Shown here piece by piece: positions 1 to 9,412 of a DNA stretch of 64,000 bases (positions within the stretch are counted from its first letter, which is position 1; each line of letters opens with the position of its first letter). Source of the DNA: Caballeronia sp. SBC1. Its GTDB lineage: Bacteria; Pseudomonadota; Gammaproteobacteria; Burkholderiales; Burkholderiaceae. A program made the position numbers and the translations under genes. Where the stretch lies: NCBI RefSeq assembly GCF_011493005.1, contig NZ_CP049156.1, forward strand, positions 868,001-932,000, in the 5' to 3' direction. The notes beneath the pieces are model-generated. The model was given only the letters and a program-made list of their open reading frames with translations. It made no database searches and was not told the origin of the DNA.

Positions 1-927
1 TTCCGGCTGATGGCTGATGTCGAGATACACGCAGTCAATACCGCGCTTCTTGATTTCGAAGTCGATCGCCCGGGCGACTATATCGCGGGGGGCGAGTTCA
101 GCGCGTTCGTCGTGAGCGGGCATGAACCGCGTGCCGTCGGGCAGGCGCAGGATGCCGCCTTCGCCACGTACTGCTTCTGAAATCAGGAAGGACTTCGCGT
201 ACGGATGGAACAGGCAAGTCGGATGGAACTGGATGAACTCCATGTTCGATACCCGGCAGCCGGCGCGCCACGCCATTGCAATACCATCGCCGGTCGCCGT
301 ATCCGGATTGGTGGTGTACAGATACACCTTGCCGGCGCCCCCGGTCGCGAGCACGGTATGCGGCGCCTCGATGGTGACCGTACGTCCGCTGGCAAGATCG
401 AGGGCATAAAGCCCATGACAGCGATGCCCGGGCAACCCGAGTCGCTCAGATGTGATCAGGTCGATGGCGTAGTGATCTTCGAGGACCGTGATATTCGGAT
501 GATTGCGCACGCGCTCGTTGAGCGTGGTGACTACGGCGTGACCGGTTGCATCGGCGGCATGAATGATTCGTCGATGGCTGTGTCCGCCTTCACGCGTCAG
601 ATGAAAGCCGAGCTCGGCGGACAGATCCTTCGTGAACGGCACACCTTCGTTGATCAGCCATTCGATGGCCGCACGCCCGTTTTCCACGATGAACCGCGTA
701 GCGGCCTCATCGCACAAGCCGCCGCCTGCGATCAACGTGTCGCGAACGTGGTTGTCGATACAGTCGGCCGAGTCGAGCACGGCCGCAATGCCACCCTGGG
801 CCCAGTCGCTGGCGCCTTCGCTTACGCTGCGTTTGGCGAGGATGGCAACGCGCCGCGTGTCCGCCAGATTCAGCGCCACGCTCAAGCCTGCCAGCCCGCT
901 GCCGATGATTGCCACGTCGAAATTCAT
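1..927 (-). CDS. nadB: L-aspartate oxidase NadB, 5' part (cut by window edge)
   Basis: FAD enzyme that oxidises L-aspartate to iminoaspartate, the first step of de novo NAD synthesis. 309 codons are present, all open, running off the left edge; the family is about 530 residues, so the C-terminal 40% lies outside. The N-terminus shows the Rossmann FAD motif (VAIIGSGLAG, residues 5-14), then the SDWAQGGIAA stretch, HSHRRI and the LATGGAGK and FIQFHP motifs typical of NadB and succinate dehydrogenase flavoproteins. The ATG at 925-927 directly precedes the FAD motif and has GGAG upstream. It would be co-directional with rpmB/rpmG, but a terminator lies between. Confidence 0.96.
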   Translation of the reverse strand, partial: MNFDVAIIGSGLAGLSVALNLADTRRVAILAKRSVSEGASDWAQGGIAAVLDSADCIDNHVRDTLIAGGGLCDEAATRFIVENGRAAIEWLINEGVPFTKDLSAELGFHLTREGGHSHRRIIHAADATGHAVVTTLNERVRNHPNITVLEDHYAIDLITSERLGLPGHRCHGLYALDLASGRTVTIEAPHTVLATGGAGKVYLYTTNPDTATGDGIAMAWRAGCRVSNMEFIQFHPTCLFHPYAKSFLISEAVRGEGGILRLPDGTRFMPAHDERAELAPRDIVARAIDFEIKKRGIDCVYLDISHQPE

Positions 928-1146
928 CCCGCCACGTCTCCGTCAATTTTGTTCGCTGTGACTTTCGGGACTCACGCCGGTGGCATGGGAGAAAGCCTGG
1001 TCGGTAAGGATAACGCGTCGCACGCTACGCGACTACTTGGCCGTTCGGTCAGTAGGGCGAACAGAGTGCGCGCAAGCTCGTGCGGATGGACTGCCAAAGG
1101 AGTGTGAAGGGGACTAAAGCCGGGGGCTAAAGCGGGGCGCCAAAGC

Positions 1147-1173
1147 AAAAAGCCTCGCGTGAGCGAGGCTTTT
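1147..1173 (-). terminator. Rho-independent terminator after rpmG
   Basis: A perfect 8-bp stem (1151-1158 with 1163-1170, GTGA loop) is followed on the minus strand by a short T run. It lies about 33 bases past the rpmG stop and separates rpmBG from nadB. The same stem core recurs downstream of lgt at 52394-52424. Confidence 0.85.
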
Positions 1174-1202
1174 CGTGATGCTGGAGCGAAAGAGACCGGA
1201 TC

Positions 1203-1370
1203 TTATTTGATCTTGGTTTCTTTGTATTCAACGTGCTTGCGGACAACGGGATCAAACTTCTTGATCGCCATCTTTTCCGGCATGTTGCGCTTGTTCTTCG
1301 TGGTCGTGTAGAAGTGACCCGTTCCTGCGGTCGATTCCAACTTGATCTTGTCGCGTGCGCCCTTGGCCAT
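1203..1370 (-). CDS. rpmG: 50S ribosomal protein L33
   Basis: 55-residue L33, a component of the large ribosomal subunit. It begins [14 protein letters not shown] and contains the conserved [10 protein letters not shown] and KMAIKKFDP segments, ending in KETKIK. It lacks zinc-ribbon cysteines, so it is the C-minus, zinc-independent form. Length is exactly that of proteobacterial L33. It is 11 bases downstream of rpmB and transcribed with it; a terminator follows. The gene is short and easily missed by ORF length cut-offs. Confidence 0.97.
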   Translation of the reverse strand: MAKGARDKIKLESTAGTGHFYTTTKNKRNMPEKMAIKKFDPVVRKHVEYKETKIK

Positions 1371-1381
1371 GTTCGTGCTCC

Positions 1382-1615
1382 TTAGACTTCGCCACGTGCG
1401 CGCAAATCTGCGAGCACGGAGTCAATGCCGTTTTTATCGATCAGGCGAAGGCCGGCGTTCGTGAGACGCAGACGAACCCAGCGGTTTTCGCTTTCAACGA
1501 AGAAGCGGCGATTTTGCAGATTGGGCAGGAAACGACGCTTGGTGCGGTTGTTCGCATGGGAAACGTTGTTGCCGCTCATCGGCCCCTTCCCGGTTACTTG
1601 GCATACACGTGCCAT
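1382..1615 (-). CDS. rpmB: 50S ribosomal protein L28
   Basis: 77-residue L28, large-subunit protein. It starts [29 protein letters not shown] and ends DLRARGEV, matching the family at full length. The ATG at 1613-1615 is chosen because AGGAG lies about 9 bases upstream; an in-frame upstream extension to 1849 crosses the promoter and is not used. First gene of an rpmB-rpmG operon. Confidence 0.97.
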   Translation of the reverse strand: MARVCQVTGKGPMSGNNVSHANNRTKRRFLPNLQNRRFFVESENRWVRLRLTNAGLRLIDKNGIDSVLADLRARGEV

Positions 1616-1749
1616 GAGAGCACTCCTAATACGCTTTAATTCTGAGTTCGAACGCCAAGTACACTTTGGACCGCTACGGGCTACCGGAGAGGCTTGCCCG
1701 AAATGACTGCGTACGCTCGGAACAGGTTGGTTGAAAGAAGCAAACCGAG

Positions 1750-1779
1750 ATTCTAACCGCAAAAAACCAGCAAAATCAA
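1750..1779 (-). promoter_or_regulatory. Sigma-70 promoter for rpmB-rpmG
   Basis: On the minus strand a TTGATT -35 (1774-1779) and TAGAAT -10 (1750-1755) are separated by 18 bases, about 135 bases upstream of the rpmB start. The surrounding sequence is unusually AT-rich. No other gene is seen in the 1616-1964 interval. Confidence 0.6.
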
Positions 1780-1964
1780 CTCTTTTTGGTGCCGGACGAG
1801 GTATCCGGCTATCCGGTCCGACGCAGGTTTCATGCGTTTTTCTGCTCACGAAGCCTGATCAGGCGTGGTTTTGCCATCTTTTGCGGCCGGCTGGCTATTA
1901 AATTAGTGAAATCAGCGTTGGGCTGTCACTTCGGCCGCGCGGGGAATCACCGCTGCGATTCACG

Positions 1965-2741
1965 TCAAGCCGGAATCCATCCCTGTCGCGAAAAAGAGAA
2001 AACCTCGTTCGAGGTCACCACCAGATGATCCAGCAGGCGGACGTCGATCAGGGCGAGCGAGTCTTGCAGCACGCGCGTCAGCCTGCGGTCGTTTGCACTC
2101 GGCTCAACGCCGCCGGAGGGGTGATTATGCGCGACGATCAGGCTGGCCGCATTTAATGTGAGCGCCCGCCGCACGATTTCCCGGGGATAGACGGCAACAC
2201 GCGAGATTGACCCCTTCGCCGATTCGTCCACGGTGATCAGGCAATGTTTGATATCGAGAAACAGGGTGACGAACACTTCGTTGGGTCGCGTGCCGATCAG
2301 CCATTTCAAATAGTCTTCCACTGCCTGCGGGGCGTCCAGCAAGGGCCGGTCGCGGGTTTTCTCCGCGAGCGAGCGCTGGCACAGCTCCGAGACAGCAAGC
2401 AGCAGCGCCGCTTTGGCCGGGCCGATACCTCCGAACCTGCGCAATTCCGTCGCAGTCGCGCTCAGCACGCCCCTGATCGATTCGAACCGGATCAGGAGGT
2501 CGCGCGCCACGTCGACGGAGGTCATGCCCGGGCGGCCCGTATTCAGGAACAACGCCAGCAACTCGGCATCCGATAACGTCTGAGCGCCCAGCTTCAACAG
2601 GCGTTCGCGAGGACGATCGCGCGCAGGCCAGTCGAGCATGCGCATGACGGCAGGCGCGATCCGTGCGGGAGGTTCCGCGGCGAGCTGGGCGCCCGCAGAA
2701 TGCGGCACGTTGTTTTGCACCAGCTCAAGCCGGGCGTTCAT
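1965..2741 (-). CDS. radC: RadC-family JAB/MPN-domain protein
   Basis: 258-residue RadC (YicR) family protein. Residues ~35-110 form the N-terminal UPF0758 helix-hairpin-helix part ([27 protein letters not shown]). The C-terminal JAB domain carries the metal motif HNHPSG at 205-210 with the downstream S-x2-D (D218). The family was once linked to radiation repair, but the biochemical role remains unsettled. The annotated ATG is at 2739-2741; a second Met at residue 33 is possible. Divergent from slpA. Confidence 0.93.
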   Translation of the reverse strand: MNARLELVQNNVPHSAGAQLAAEPPARIAPAVMRMLDWPARDRPRERLLKLGAQTLSDAELLALFLNTGRPGMTSVDVARDLLIRFESIRGVLSATATELRRFGGIGPAKAALLLAVSELCQRSLAEKTRDRPLLDAPQAVEDYLKWLIGTRPNEVFVTLFLDIKHCLITVDESAKGSISRVAVYPREIVRRALTLNAASLIVAHNHPSGGVEPSANDRRLTRVLQDSLALIDVRLLDHLVVTSNEVFSFSRQGWIPA

Positions 2742-3092
2742 GCCAAGCTCCCGCCCGCATGCAACGGCGGGAAGAACGTTGAAAGTAGCGTTGGAAGCAA
2801 CGTTAAAAATAGTGTCGGAAGCGGCGACTGACGGGCCCGCTCGCTATCACTCGGGGGCATTGCCCGGACGGAGGCGGGGTGGTCGCACTGTGGCTTACAA
2901 TGCAGGTTTGGCGCCTCGCGGAGCACCCGCCTGGCGGTCTGCACCACGAGGCCGATGGTCCCGGCAGTGCGGTGCCCGGGGGCGGTCCAAGCTTTCGCCA
3001 TGACTGCGTCCTGTTTGGACGCCCGGCCTTTTATCGGACGGCGGGACCGACTGAGAAGGTAATTACGGCTTTTACGGCTAGAACGATCAAAC
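2742..3092. other. Divergent intergenic region radC / slpA
   Basis: About 350 bases between the divergent radC and slpA starts. I see only overlapping low-support ORFs. A TACAAT hexamer occurs at about 2896-2901 on the plus strand but has no convincing -35 partner. Probably holds both promoters; no RNA or repeat recognised. Confidence 0.4.
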
Positions 3093-3548
3093 ATGAGCAT
3101 CATTGATATTTCCGAGGTGAAACCCGGTTCGCATGTCACGCTTCATTACCGGCTTGCGCTTGAGGATGGAGCGGACATTGTCAGCACGTTCGCCGACAAG
3201 CCCGCCACGCTGTTACTAGGCGCCGGTCATCTTGCGCCGCCGCTAGAAGACATTCTGCTGGGTCTGAAGGTGGGCCACCACTCGACCTTTCGGCTGATGC
3301 CTGGCCAGGCGTTCGGTCCGCGCAATCCGGAAATGCTGCAATGGGTGTCGCTTGCCACGTTGCGCGAGAACGCGATGATCGGAGAGGATTTTTCTCCCGG
3401 CGACCTCGTCGAATTCAACGCGCCGGGCGGCGGCCGTTATGCGGGCGTGCTCAAGGAGGTCGGCGAGACCTCCGCGCTGTTCGATTTCAACCATCCGCTT
3501 GCCGGCCAGGCGCTGGCGTTCGAAGTGAAAATCATCGGAATTCTGTAG
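3093..3548 (+). CDS. fkpB: FKBP-type peptidyl-prolyl isomerase, SlpA/FkpB type
   Basis: 151-residue SlpA-like isomerase that catalyses cis-trans isomerisation of X-Pro bonds in the cytoplasm. It shows the family order: [12 protein letters not shown] (about 14-26), [14 protein letters not shown], the insert-in-flap region ([16 protein letters not shown], about 70-85), and [17 protein letters not shown] near the C-terminus. It lies 2 bases upstream of ispH, an arrangement conserved in proteobacteria, so the two are probably co-transcribed. Confidence 0.94.
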   Translation: MSIIDISEVKPGSHVTLHYRLALEDGADIVSTFADKPATLLLGAGHLAPPLEDILLGLKVGHHSTFRLMPGQAFGPRNPEMLQWVSLATLRENAMIGEDFSPGDLVEFNAPGGGRYAGVLKEVGETSALFDFNHPLAGQALAFEVKIIGIL

Positions 3549-3550
3549 CC

Positions 3551-4507
3551 ATGAGCTCCACTGACACCCTTCTCGATGTCGAAATTCTTCTCGCCCAGCC
3601 GCGCGGCTTTTGTGCCGGCGTCGATCGTGCAATCGAAATCGTGGAGCGAGCCATCACGCTGTTCGGCGCGCCTATCTACGTGCGCCACGAGATCGTGCAC
3701 AACGCCTACGTGGTCGAGGATTTGCGCAAGAAAGGCGCGGTGTTCATCGAAGACCTGGCGGATGCGCCCGAAGGCAGCACGCTGATTTTCAGCGCGCACG
3801 GCGTGTCGAAGGCAGTGCGCTCGGAAGCGGAAACCCGCGGCTTGCGCGTGTTCGACGCTACCTGCCCGCTCGTGACCAAGGTGCATATGGAAGTCGCGAA
3901 GATGCGCCAGGAAGGCTTCGATATCGTGATGATCGGCCACAAGGGCCATCCCGAAGTGGAAGGCACGATGGGGCAGAGCGGTGAAGGTATGCACCTGGTG
4001 GAGGATATCCAGGACGTGGAAGCACTCGCGCTCTCCGATCCCGACCGGATTGCCTACGTGACGCAAACCACGCTGTCAGTCGACGACGCCTCCGCGATCA
4101 TCAACGCATTGAAGTCGAAATATCCGTCGGTGAAAGAGCCGAAGAAGCAGGATATTTGCTACGCCACGCAGAATCGTCAGGACGCGGTGAAGTTTCTCGC
4201 GCCTCAATGCGATGTGGTGATCGTGGTGGGCAGTCCGAACAGCTCGAATTCGAGCCGGCTGCGTGAAGTGGCTGAAAAGCGCGGCATCCCTGCCTATATG
4301 GTGGATTCGCCCACGCAAATAGATCCAAAATGGGTGGAAGGGAAAAAGCGCATCGGTGTGACGGCGGGTGCGTCGGCGCCAGAAGTGCTGGCGCAGGCCG
4401 TGATCGCGCGGTTGCGGGAACTGGGGGTGCGAAACGTGCGCCCGCTGGAAGGGATCGAGGAGACGGTTTCGTTTCCGCTGCCACGTGGGCTGACGCTGCC
4501 GGGCTGA
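3551..4507 (+). CDS. ispH: 4-hydroxy-3-methylbut-2-enyl diphosphate reductase
   Basis: 318-residue IspH (LytB), last enzyme of the MEP isoprenoid pathway, reducing HMBPP to IPP and DMAPP. The three cluster-ligating cysteines are C21 (RGFCAGV), C105 (DATCPLV) and C203 ([10 protein letters not shown]). The conserved HEIVHN, SAHGV and [10 protein letters not shown] motifs are present. The ATG at 3551 gives a normal N-terminus; a longer in-frame ORF from 3341 merely overlaps fkpB. A terminator follows at 4584. Confidence 0.97.
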   Translation: MSSTDTLLDVEILLAQPRGFCAGVDRAIEIVERAITLFGAPIYVRHEIVHNAYVVEDLRKKGAVFIEDLADAPEGSTLIFSAHGVSKAVRSEAETRGLRVFDATCPLVTKVHMEVAKMRQEGFDIVMIGHKGHPEVEGTMGQSGEGMHLVEDIQDVEALALSDPDRIAYVTQTTLSVDDASAIINALKSKYPSVKEPKKQDICYATQNRQDAVKFLAPQCDVVIVVGSPNSSNSSRLREVAEKRGIPAYMVDSPTQIDPKWVEGKKRIGVTAGASAPEVLAQAVIARLRELGVRNVRPLEGIEETVSFPLPRGLTLPG

Positions 4508-4583
4508 TGTACCGCCCCGCACCGTCCGCGAAGCGTTGTCCTTGGTTCCTGAATTAGAGGCGATAGTCAAAAAGTGTAGTGAG

Positions 4584-4617
4584 AGGCCGCTCCAACTTGT
4601 GTTGGTGTGGCCTTTTT
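4584..4617 (+). terminator. Rho-independent terminator after ispH
   Basis: AGGCC (4584-4588) pairs with GGCCT (4609-4613), with an inner CCAAC/GTTGG pairing, followed by a T5 run. It lies 76 bases after the ispH stop. Confidence 0.75.
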
Positions 4618-4721
4618 ATTTGCCCGCTGCGAAGAAAACACTACGCCCAAACATCGCGCCTGCAAGCACACCGCCGGGACCGCTACGAGAACGCCCGGAT
4701 TGACCTGCTGATTTTGCGCTC

Positions 4722-4736
4722 GCACCATGAAAGTGC
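4722..4736 (+). promoter_or_regulatory. Possible NtrC-type box upstream of liv operon
   Basis: GCAC-N7-GTGC, the half-site spacing of enterobacterial NtrC sites, lies about 285 bases upstream of the binding-protein gene. I found no well-spaced sigma-54 -24/-12 element nearby, and the gene has a good sigma-70 promoter, so this is only a candidate. The rest of 4618-4912 shows no convincing gene; two overlapping ORFs there resemble nothing known. Confidence 0.25.
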
Positions 4737-4912
4737 ATTTTTGCGAATCTGCGGCGTCACTAAAGCAATGCAGCTCATCGGTGTTTACCCACGATGCCAG
4801 CCGATGGTGCAACTTGCGCACCGGAGTGAGGCGCAACCGGGTTGCTCCAAGACCTCCGCCAGAGGCCAGAGAGAGGGTTGCAATGGAGGAAAACCCCTGT
4901 CGCTGAACAATA

Positions 4913-4940
4913 TTGCACGTCTCAAAAACCGAGTTACAAT
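4913..4940 (+). promoter_or_regulatory. Sigma-70 promoter for the liv-type ABC operon
   Basis: TTGCAC (4913-4918), 16-base spacer, TACAAT (4935-4940), about 63 bases upstream of the binding-protein start. Confidence 0.7.
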
Positions 4941-5003
4941 GCGCGCGTTCCAAGCCGGATGGGCTGGAAACATCAGCTTTTCAAGGCGCCGGAGACCTAC
5001 TGA

Positions 5004-6287
5004 ATGCGAATGAAGTTTGGCTTTGCCCTGACCATCGCGGCTGCGGTTGCGATGACTACGGCGTGCAGCAAAAAGAGTGATAACGAGCCGGCCGCTGGGG
5101 CATCGGCGGTGCCGGAAGCGTCGGCGAGTGTGGGAGCGAGCGTAGGAGGCGGTGCGCCGGCCGTGCCGGCATCGGCGGCATCAGTGGCTGCGGCTTCCGC
5201 GCCTGCACCGGCCAGCAACGCGACGGTGGTCAAGATCGGCCACGTCGCGCCGCTTAGCGGACCGCTGGCGCCTCTCGGGCAGGACAATGAAAACGGTGCG
5301 CGACTGGCCATCGAGGAAATCAGCGCGCAGGGACTGACCATCGACGGTCACGCGATTCATCTCGAACTGGACACGCAGGACGATGCAGCCGATCCCAAGA
5401 AGGGGTTGGCAGCGGCGCAGCAACTGGTAGCCGATCACGTGGTGGCGGTCGTCGGACATTTGAATTCGGGCGTGTCGATTCCGGCATCGAAGATCTATAG
5501 CGACGCGAACGTGGCGCAGATCTCGGGTGCGACGACCAACCCCACGTTCACGCAGCAAGGGTACAAAACGACGTTCCGTGTGGTGCCGACGGACGCGCGC
5601 CAGGGGCCGGTGCTTGCGACCTACGCGCTCAAGACGCTGCACGCGCGGAAAGTCGTGGTTGTAGATGACGCCACGCTCTACGGCCGGGGTCTTGCGAATG
5701 AGTTTGCCAAGGCCGTGGTCGCAGGCGGTGGCCGCATCGTGGGGCACGAAGTGACGAGCGAAAAGGCGCGCGATTTCAAGGCAATACTGAACAAGATCAA
5801 GCGCGTCCAGCCTGACGCGGTGATGTTCGGGGGCATGGACGTGACCGGCGGACCGTTTGCGAAGCAGGCAACGGCAATGGGCATCAAGGCAAAGATTCTT
5901 GGCGGTGACGGCATGTGTTCCGCCGACATGCCCACGCTCGCGGGCAACGCAGCGCCGAACGTGGTGTGCTCGGAACTCGGTGTGGATGTGTCGAAACTGG
6001 ACAAGGGCGGGGATTTCACGCAGCACTACGACACCCGTTTTCATCTGCCGGTCCAGGGCTACGCGCCGTTCACCTATGACGCCGTGTATGTGATTGTCGA
6101 CGCCATGAAGCGGGCTAATTCGATTGAAGCGCCAAAGGTGCTTGCCGCGATTGCATCGACGGATTTCAATGGCCTGACAGGGCACATTGCATTCGATGAC
6201 AAAGGCGATTTGAAAGGCGGCGGTGCAATCACGCTAATCGATTTCAAGGATAACAAGAAGAACGTCATTGACGTCATTACACCGTAA
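5004..6287 (+). CDS. Branched-chain amino-acid-type ABC transporter substrate-binding lipoprotein
   Basis: 427-residue periplasmic binding protein of the LivJ/LivK family (type I fold). It starts with a lipoprotein signal whose lipobox ends TTAC at C21, then an Ala/Ser/Pro-rich linker (about 22-73), then the binding domain from VVKIGHVAPLSGPLAPLGQDNENG. Conserved FRVVPTD and VVVVDDATLYG segments follow. A lipid anchor plus long linker is unusual, since LivJ proteins of Gram-negatives are mostly soluble. Two in-frame ATGs (5004, 5010) are possible starts. First gene of the transporter operon; ligand specificity cannot be read from the sequence. Confidence 0.92.
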   Translation: MRMKFGFALTIAAAVAMTTACSKKSDNEPAAGASAVPEASASVGASVGGGAPAVPASAASVAAASAPAPASNATVVKIGHVAPLSGPLAPLGQDNENGARLAIEEISAQGLTIDGHAIHLELDTQDDAADPKKGLAAAQQLVADHVVAVVGHLNSGVSIPASKIYSDANVAQISGATTNPTFTQQGYKTTFRVVPTDARQGPVLATYALKTLHARKVVVVDDATLYGRGLANEFAKAVVAGGGRIVGHEVTSEKARDFKAILNKIKRVQPDAVMFGGMDVTGGPFAKQATAMGIKAKILGGDGMCSADMPTLAGNAAPNVVCSELGVDVSKLDKGGDFTQHYDTRFHLPVQGYAPFTYDAVYVIVDAMKRANSIEAPKVLAAIASTDFNGLTGHIAFDDKGDLKGGGAITLIDFKDNKKNVIDVITP

Positions 6288-6472
6288 TCCTGTGTTGCGG
6301 CGCCGCGCGGCGAATGCACATCAGGTTGAGCAATCCCTCGATACGTAGTCACTTTCGGACGTGTTAGAGTTTTTTTTCAAGTACGCGCGGTGCGGGTGCG
6401 TTTTTTACTTCCCTTCGGTTTATCGGCCAGCGATAAAGCGTAAATCTAGTCGCACGGGCTAAGGAGCCTTCA

Positions 6473-7423
6473 ATGGATATCTTCATCCAGCAGATTATCA
6501 ACGGGCTGGTGCTTGGCAGCGTGTATGCCATCATCGCGTTGGGTTACACGATGGTGTACGGGATTCTCGGCATCATCAACTTCGCTCACGGGGACGTGCT
6601 GATGGTCGGCGCCATGGTCGCGCTGTCCGCCATCGGCGTTTTGCAGAACCACTTCCCGGGCATGCCGTTAGCGTTGGTGCTGGTCATCGCGCTGCTGGTC
6701 GCCGCAGTCGTCTGCGCGCTGGTCGGCTACACGATCGAGCGCGTGGCTTATCGGCCTTTGCGTAGAGCGCCGCGTCTGGCGCCGTTGATTACGGCTATCG
6801 GCGTGTCGATTCTTCTGCAGACCATCGCCATGATGATCTGGGGCCGCAATCCGCTGGCCTTCCCGCAACTGCTGCCAACCGATCCGATCAACGTGATTAC
6901 GGCCACCGCCGATCGTCCGGGCGCCGTGATCTCGATGACGGAAATCGTGATTATCGTGGTGGCGTTCCTCGTGATGGGCGGCTTGCTGCTGCTTGTGCAC
7001 AAGACGAAACTCGGCCGCGCCATGCGCGCCATTGCCGAGAATCCGGGCGTCGCGAGCCTGATGGGGGTCAACCCTAACTTCGTGATCTCCGCGACCTTCA
7101 TGATCGGCTCTGCGCTTGCGGCTCTCGCCGGCGTGATGATCGCCTCCGAATATGGCAACGCGCACTTCTACATGGGCTTCATCCCCGGGTTGAAGGCGTT
7201 CACGGCCGCGGTGCTGGGGGGGATCGGCAACCTGGGCGGCGCCATGGTGGGCGGCGTGCTGCTTGGCCTGATCGAACAGCTCGGTGCGGGGTATATCGGC
7301 AATTTGACTGGCGGTGTGTTCGGCAGTAACTACCAGGACGTGTTCGCGTTCATCGTGCTGATCATCGTGCTGGTGTTCCGTCCGTCCGGCCTGCTCGGCG
7401 AACGTGTCGCAGATCGCGCTTAA
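6473..7423 (+). CDS. livH: Branched-chain amino acid ABC transporter permease LivH
   Basis: 316-residue inner-membrane permease. It begins with the LivH signature MDIFIQQIINGLVLGSVYAI, followed by ALGYTMVYGILGIINFAHGD, and has about eight hydrophobic segments. The EAA-like loop (GRAMRAIAENPGVASLMGVN) and AVLGGIGNLGGAMVGG are present. AAGGAG just upstream fixes the ATG. A 185-base gap separates it from the binding-protein gene, so a second promoter is possible there. Confidence 0.96.
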   Translation: MDIFIQQIINGLVLGSVYAIIALGYTMVYGILGIINFAHGDVLMVGAMVALSAIGVLQNHFPGMPLALVLVIALLVAAVVCALVGYTIERVAYRPLRRAPRLAPLITAIGVSILLQTIAMMIWGRNPLAFPQLLPTDPINVITATADRPGAVISMTEIVIIVVAFLVMGGLLLLVHKTKLGRAMRAIAENPGVASLMGVNPNFVISATFMIGSALAALAGVMIASEYGNAHFYMGFIPGLKAFTAAVLGGIGNLGGAMVGGVLLGLIEQLGAGYIGNLTGGVFGSNYQDVFAFIVLIIVLVFRPSGLLGERVADRA

Positions 7424-7440
7424 ACAGGGGAGAGACAAGC

Positions 7441-8610
7441 ATGACTTCAATTCAACCGATCGAGCCGTCGACGACGCTCATCCCTGAAAGAAAAACGGCG
7501 AAGAATTACGCCGTCACCGTGCTGGTTACCGCATTGGTGATCCTCGCGCCGATGTTGATTGGCGCCGCCGGCGGCAACTACTGGGTCCGCGTGCTCGACT
7601 TCGCGATGCTGTACGTGATGCTGGCACTCGGCCTGAACGTGGTGGTGGGTTTTGCCGGCCTGCTGGACTTGGGCTACATCGCGTTTTATGCGGTGGGCGC
7701 TTACGTGGCTGCGTTGCTGTCCTCGCCGCAACTGACCACGCAGTTCGAGTGGATCGCGCATCTGTTCCCCGGCGGCCTGCATGCGCCGATCTGGGTGATC
7801 GTGCCGTGCGCGATGGGGCTGGCTGCCACTTTCGGTGTGCTGCTCGGAGCACCAACATTGCGTCTGCGCGGCGACTACCTCGCTATCGTGACCTTGGGCT
7901 TCGGGGAAATCGTCCGGATCTTCATGAACAACCTGGATCGTCCGGTCAACATCACGAACGGGCCGAAGGGGATTACCGGCATTGACCCGGTGTCGTTCTT
8001 CGGATTCGATTTATCGAAGACGCACTCGTTGTTCGGGTTCACCTTCCCCTCGGTCTACAACTATTACTACCTGTTCGTGCTGTGTTCGCTGTTCGTGATC
8101 TTCGTGTGCGTACGCTTGCAGCATTCGCGTATTGGCCGCGCGTGGGCCGCGATCCGCGAAGACGAAATCGCCGCCAAGGCGATGGGCATCAACACCCGTA
8201 ACGTAAAGCTGCTGGCCTTCGCGATGGGCGCGTCGTTCGGCGGTTTGTCGGGCGCGATGTTCGGTACGTTCCAGGGATTCGTTTCGCCGGAATCGTTCAC
8301 GTTCTGGGAATCCATCGTCGTGCTCGCCTGCGTGGTGCTCGGCGGCATGGGCCACATTCCAGGCGTGATCCTGGGCGCGGTGCTGCTGGCCGTGTTCCCT
8401 GAATTCCTGCGCTCGACCATGGGTCCGCTGCAGAACTTCATCTTCGGTCACCAGATCGTGGATACCGAAGTCATCCGCCAGTTGCTCTACGGTCTCGCGA
8501 TGGTGCTGATCATGCTGTATCGCTCGGAAGGCCTGTGGCCGTCTCCGAAACACGAAGACAAGATCGCGAAAATTGCGAAGCGCGCTGGCAAGAAGCCGGT
8601 ACGCGCCTGA
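7441..8610 (+). CDS. livM: Branched-chain amino acid ABC transporter permease LivM
   Basis: 389-residue permease partner of LivH. It contains LGLNVVVGFAGLLDLGYIAFYAVGAY, TLRLRGDYLAIVTLGFGEIVRI and the cytoplasmic loop GRAWAAIREDEIAAKAMGIN that contacts the ATPases. About nine to ten hydrophobic segments; Lys/Arg-rich C-terminal tail. It is 17 bases after livH with GGGGAG upstream. Confidence 0.96.
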   Translation: MTSIQPIEPSTTLIPERKTAKNYAVTVLVTALVILAPMLIGAAGGNYWVRVLDFAMLYVMLALGLNVVVGFAGLLDLGYIAFYAVGAYVAALLSSPQLTTQFEWIAHLFPGGLHAPIWVIVPCAMGLAATFGVLLGAPTLRLRGDYLAIVTLGFGEIVRIFMNNLDRPVNITNGPKGITGIDPVSFFGFDLSKTHSLFGFTFPSVYNYYYLFVLCSLFVIFVCVRLQHSRIGRAWAAIREDEIAAKAMGINTRNVKLLAFAMGASFGGLSGAMFGTFQGFVSPESFTFWESIVVLACVVLGGMGHIPGVILGAVLLAVFPEFLRSTMGPLQNFIFGHQIVDTEVIRQLLYGLAMVLIMLYRSEGLWPSPKHEDKIAKIAKRAGKKPVRA

Positions 8611-8635
8611 GCCCCGAGAGAGCGGAGAAAACACA

Positions 8636-9412
8636 ATGAGCGATAAACCCATTCGACTGTCCGTGAAGGGCGTGAACAAGCGCTTCGGCGGCTTGCAGGC
8701 GTTGGCCGAAGTTGGCCTGGAAATCAGGGAAGGCGAAATCTATGGCCTGATCGGCCCGAACGGCGCAGGCAAGACCACGTTCTTCAACGTGATCACGGGC
8801 CTGTACACGCCGGACTCGGGCTCGTTCGTGCTCGACGGTACGCCGTACACGCCGACCGCCGTGCATCAGGTGGCGAAGGCGGGCATTGCGCGTACCTTCC
8901 AGAACATTCGTCTGTTCGGCGGCATGACGGCGCTCGAGAACGTGATGGTCGGACGCCACGTGCGTACGAAGCACGGCCTGATCGGCGCGGTGCTGCAGAC
9001 GCCGTCGGAGCGTCGTGAAGAGAAGGAAATCAAAGAGCGCGCGCTGGAGTTGCTGGAGTACGTGGGCGTGCTGCAATACGCGGACTACACGTCGCGCAAC
9101 CTCTCGTACGGGCACCAGCGCCGCCTGGAAATTGCGCGTGCGCTGGCCACTGATCCGAAGCTGCTCGCACTCGATGAACCCGCCGCCGGCATGAACGCGA
9201 CGGAGAAGGTCGAACTCACGCGCCTGCTCGACAAGATTCGCAGCGACGGCCGCACGATTCTCTTGATCGAACACGATGTGAAACTGGTGATGGGATTGTG
9301 CAACCGGATGACGGTGCTTGATTACGGCAAGGTGATCGCCGAGGGTCTGCCGCAGGACGTGCAGAAGAATCCGAAGGTGATCGAGGCTTATCTCGGGGCA
9401 GGGGTTCACTGA
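8636..9412 (+). CDS. livG: Branched-chain amino acid ABC transporter ATPase LivG
   Basis: 258-residue ATPase. Walker A GPNGAGKT at 40-47, Q-loop ARTFQNIRLF, signature LSYGHQRRLEIARAL, Walker B LLALDEPAAGM, H-loop IEHD. The ATG at 8636 follows a GGAG and gives the normal LivG length; an upstream in-frame ATG overlaps livM and is rejected. The stop overlaps the livF start (TGATG). Confidence 0.96.
   Translation: MSDKPIRLSVKGVNKRFGGLQALAEVGLEIREGEIYGLIGPNGAGKTTFFNVITGLYTPDSGSFVLDGTPYTPTAVHQVAKAGIARTFQNIRLFGGMTALENVMVGRHVRTKHGLIGAVLQTPSERREEKEIKERALELLEYVGVLQYADYTSRNLSYGHQRRLEIARALATDPKLLALDEPAAGMNATEKVELTRLLDKIRSDGRTILLIEHDVKLVMGLCNRMTVLDYGKVIAEGLPQDVQKNPKVIEAYLGAGVH

Noticed and set aside
4579..5013. 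144-codon ORF between ispH and the binding-protein gene
   Set aside because: Begins inside the ispH terminator, no SD or family similarity, and overlaps the promoter of the next operon.
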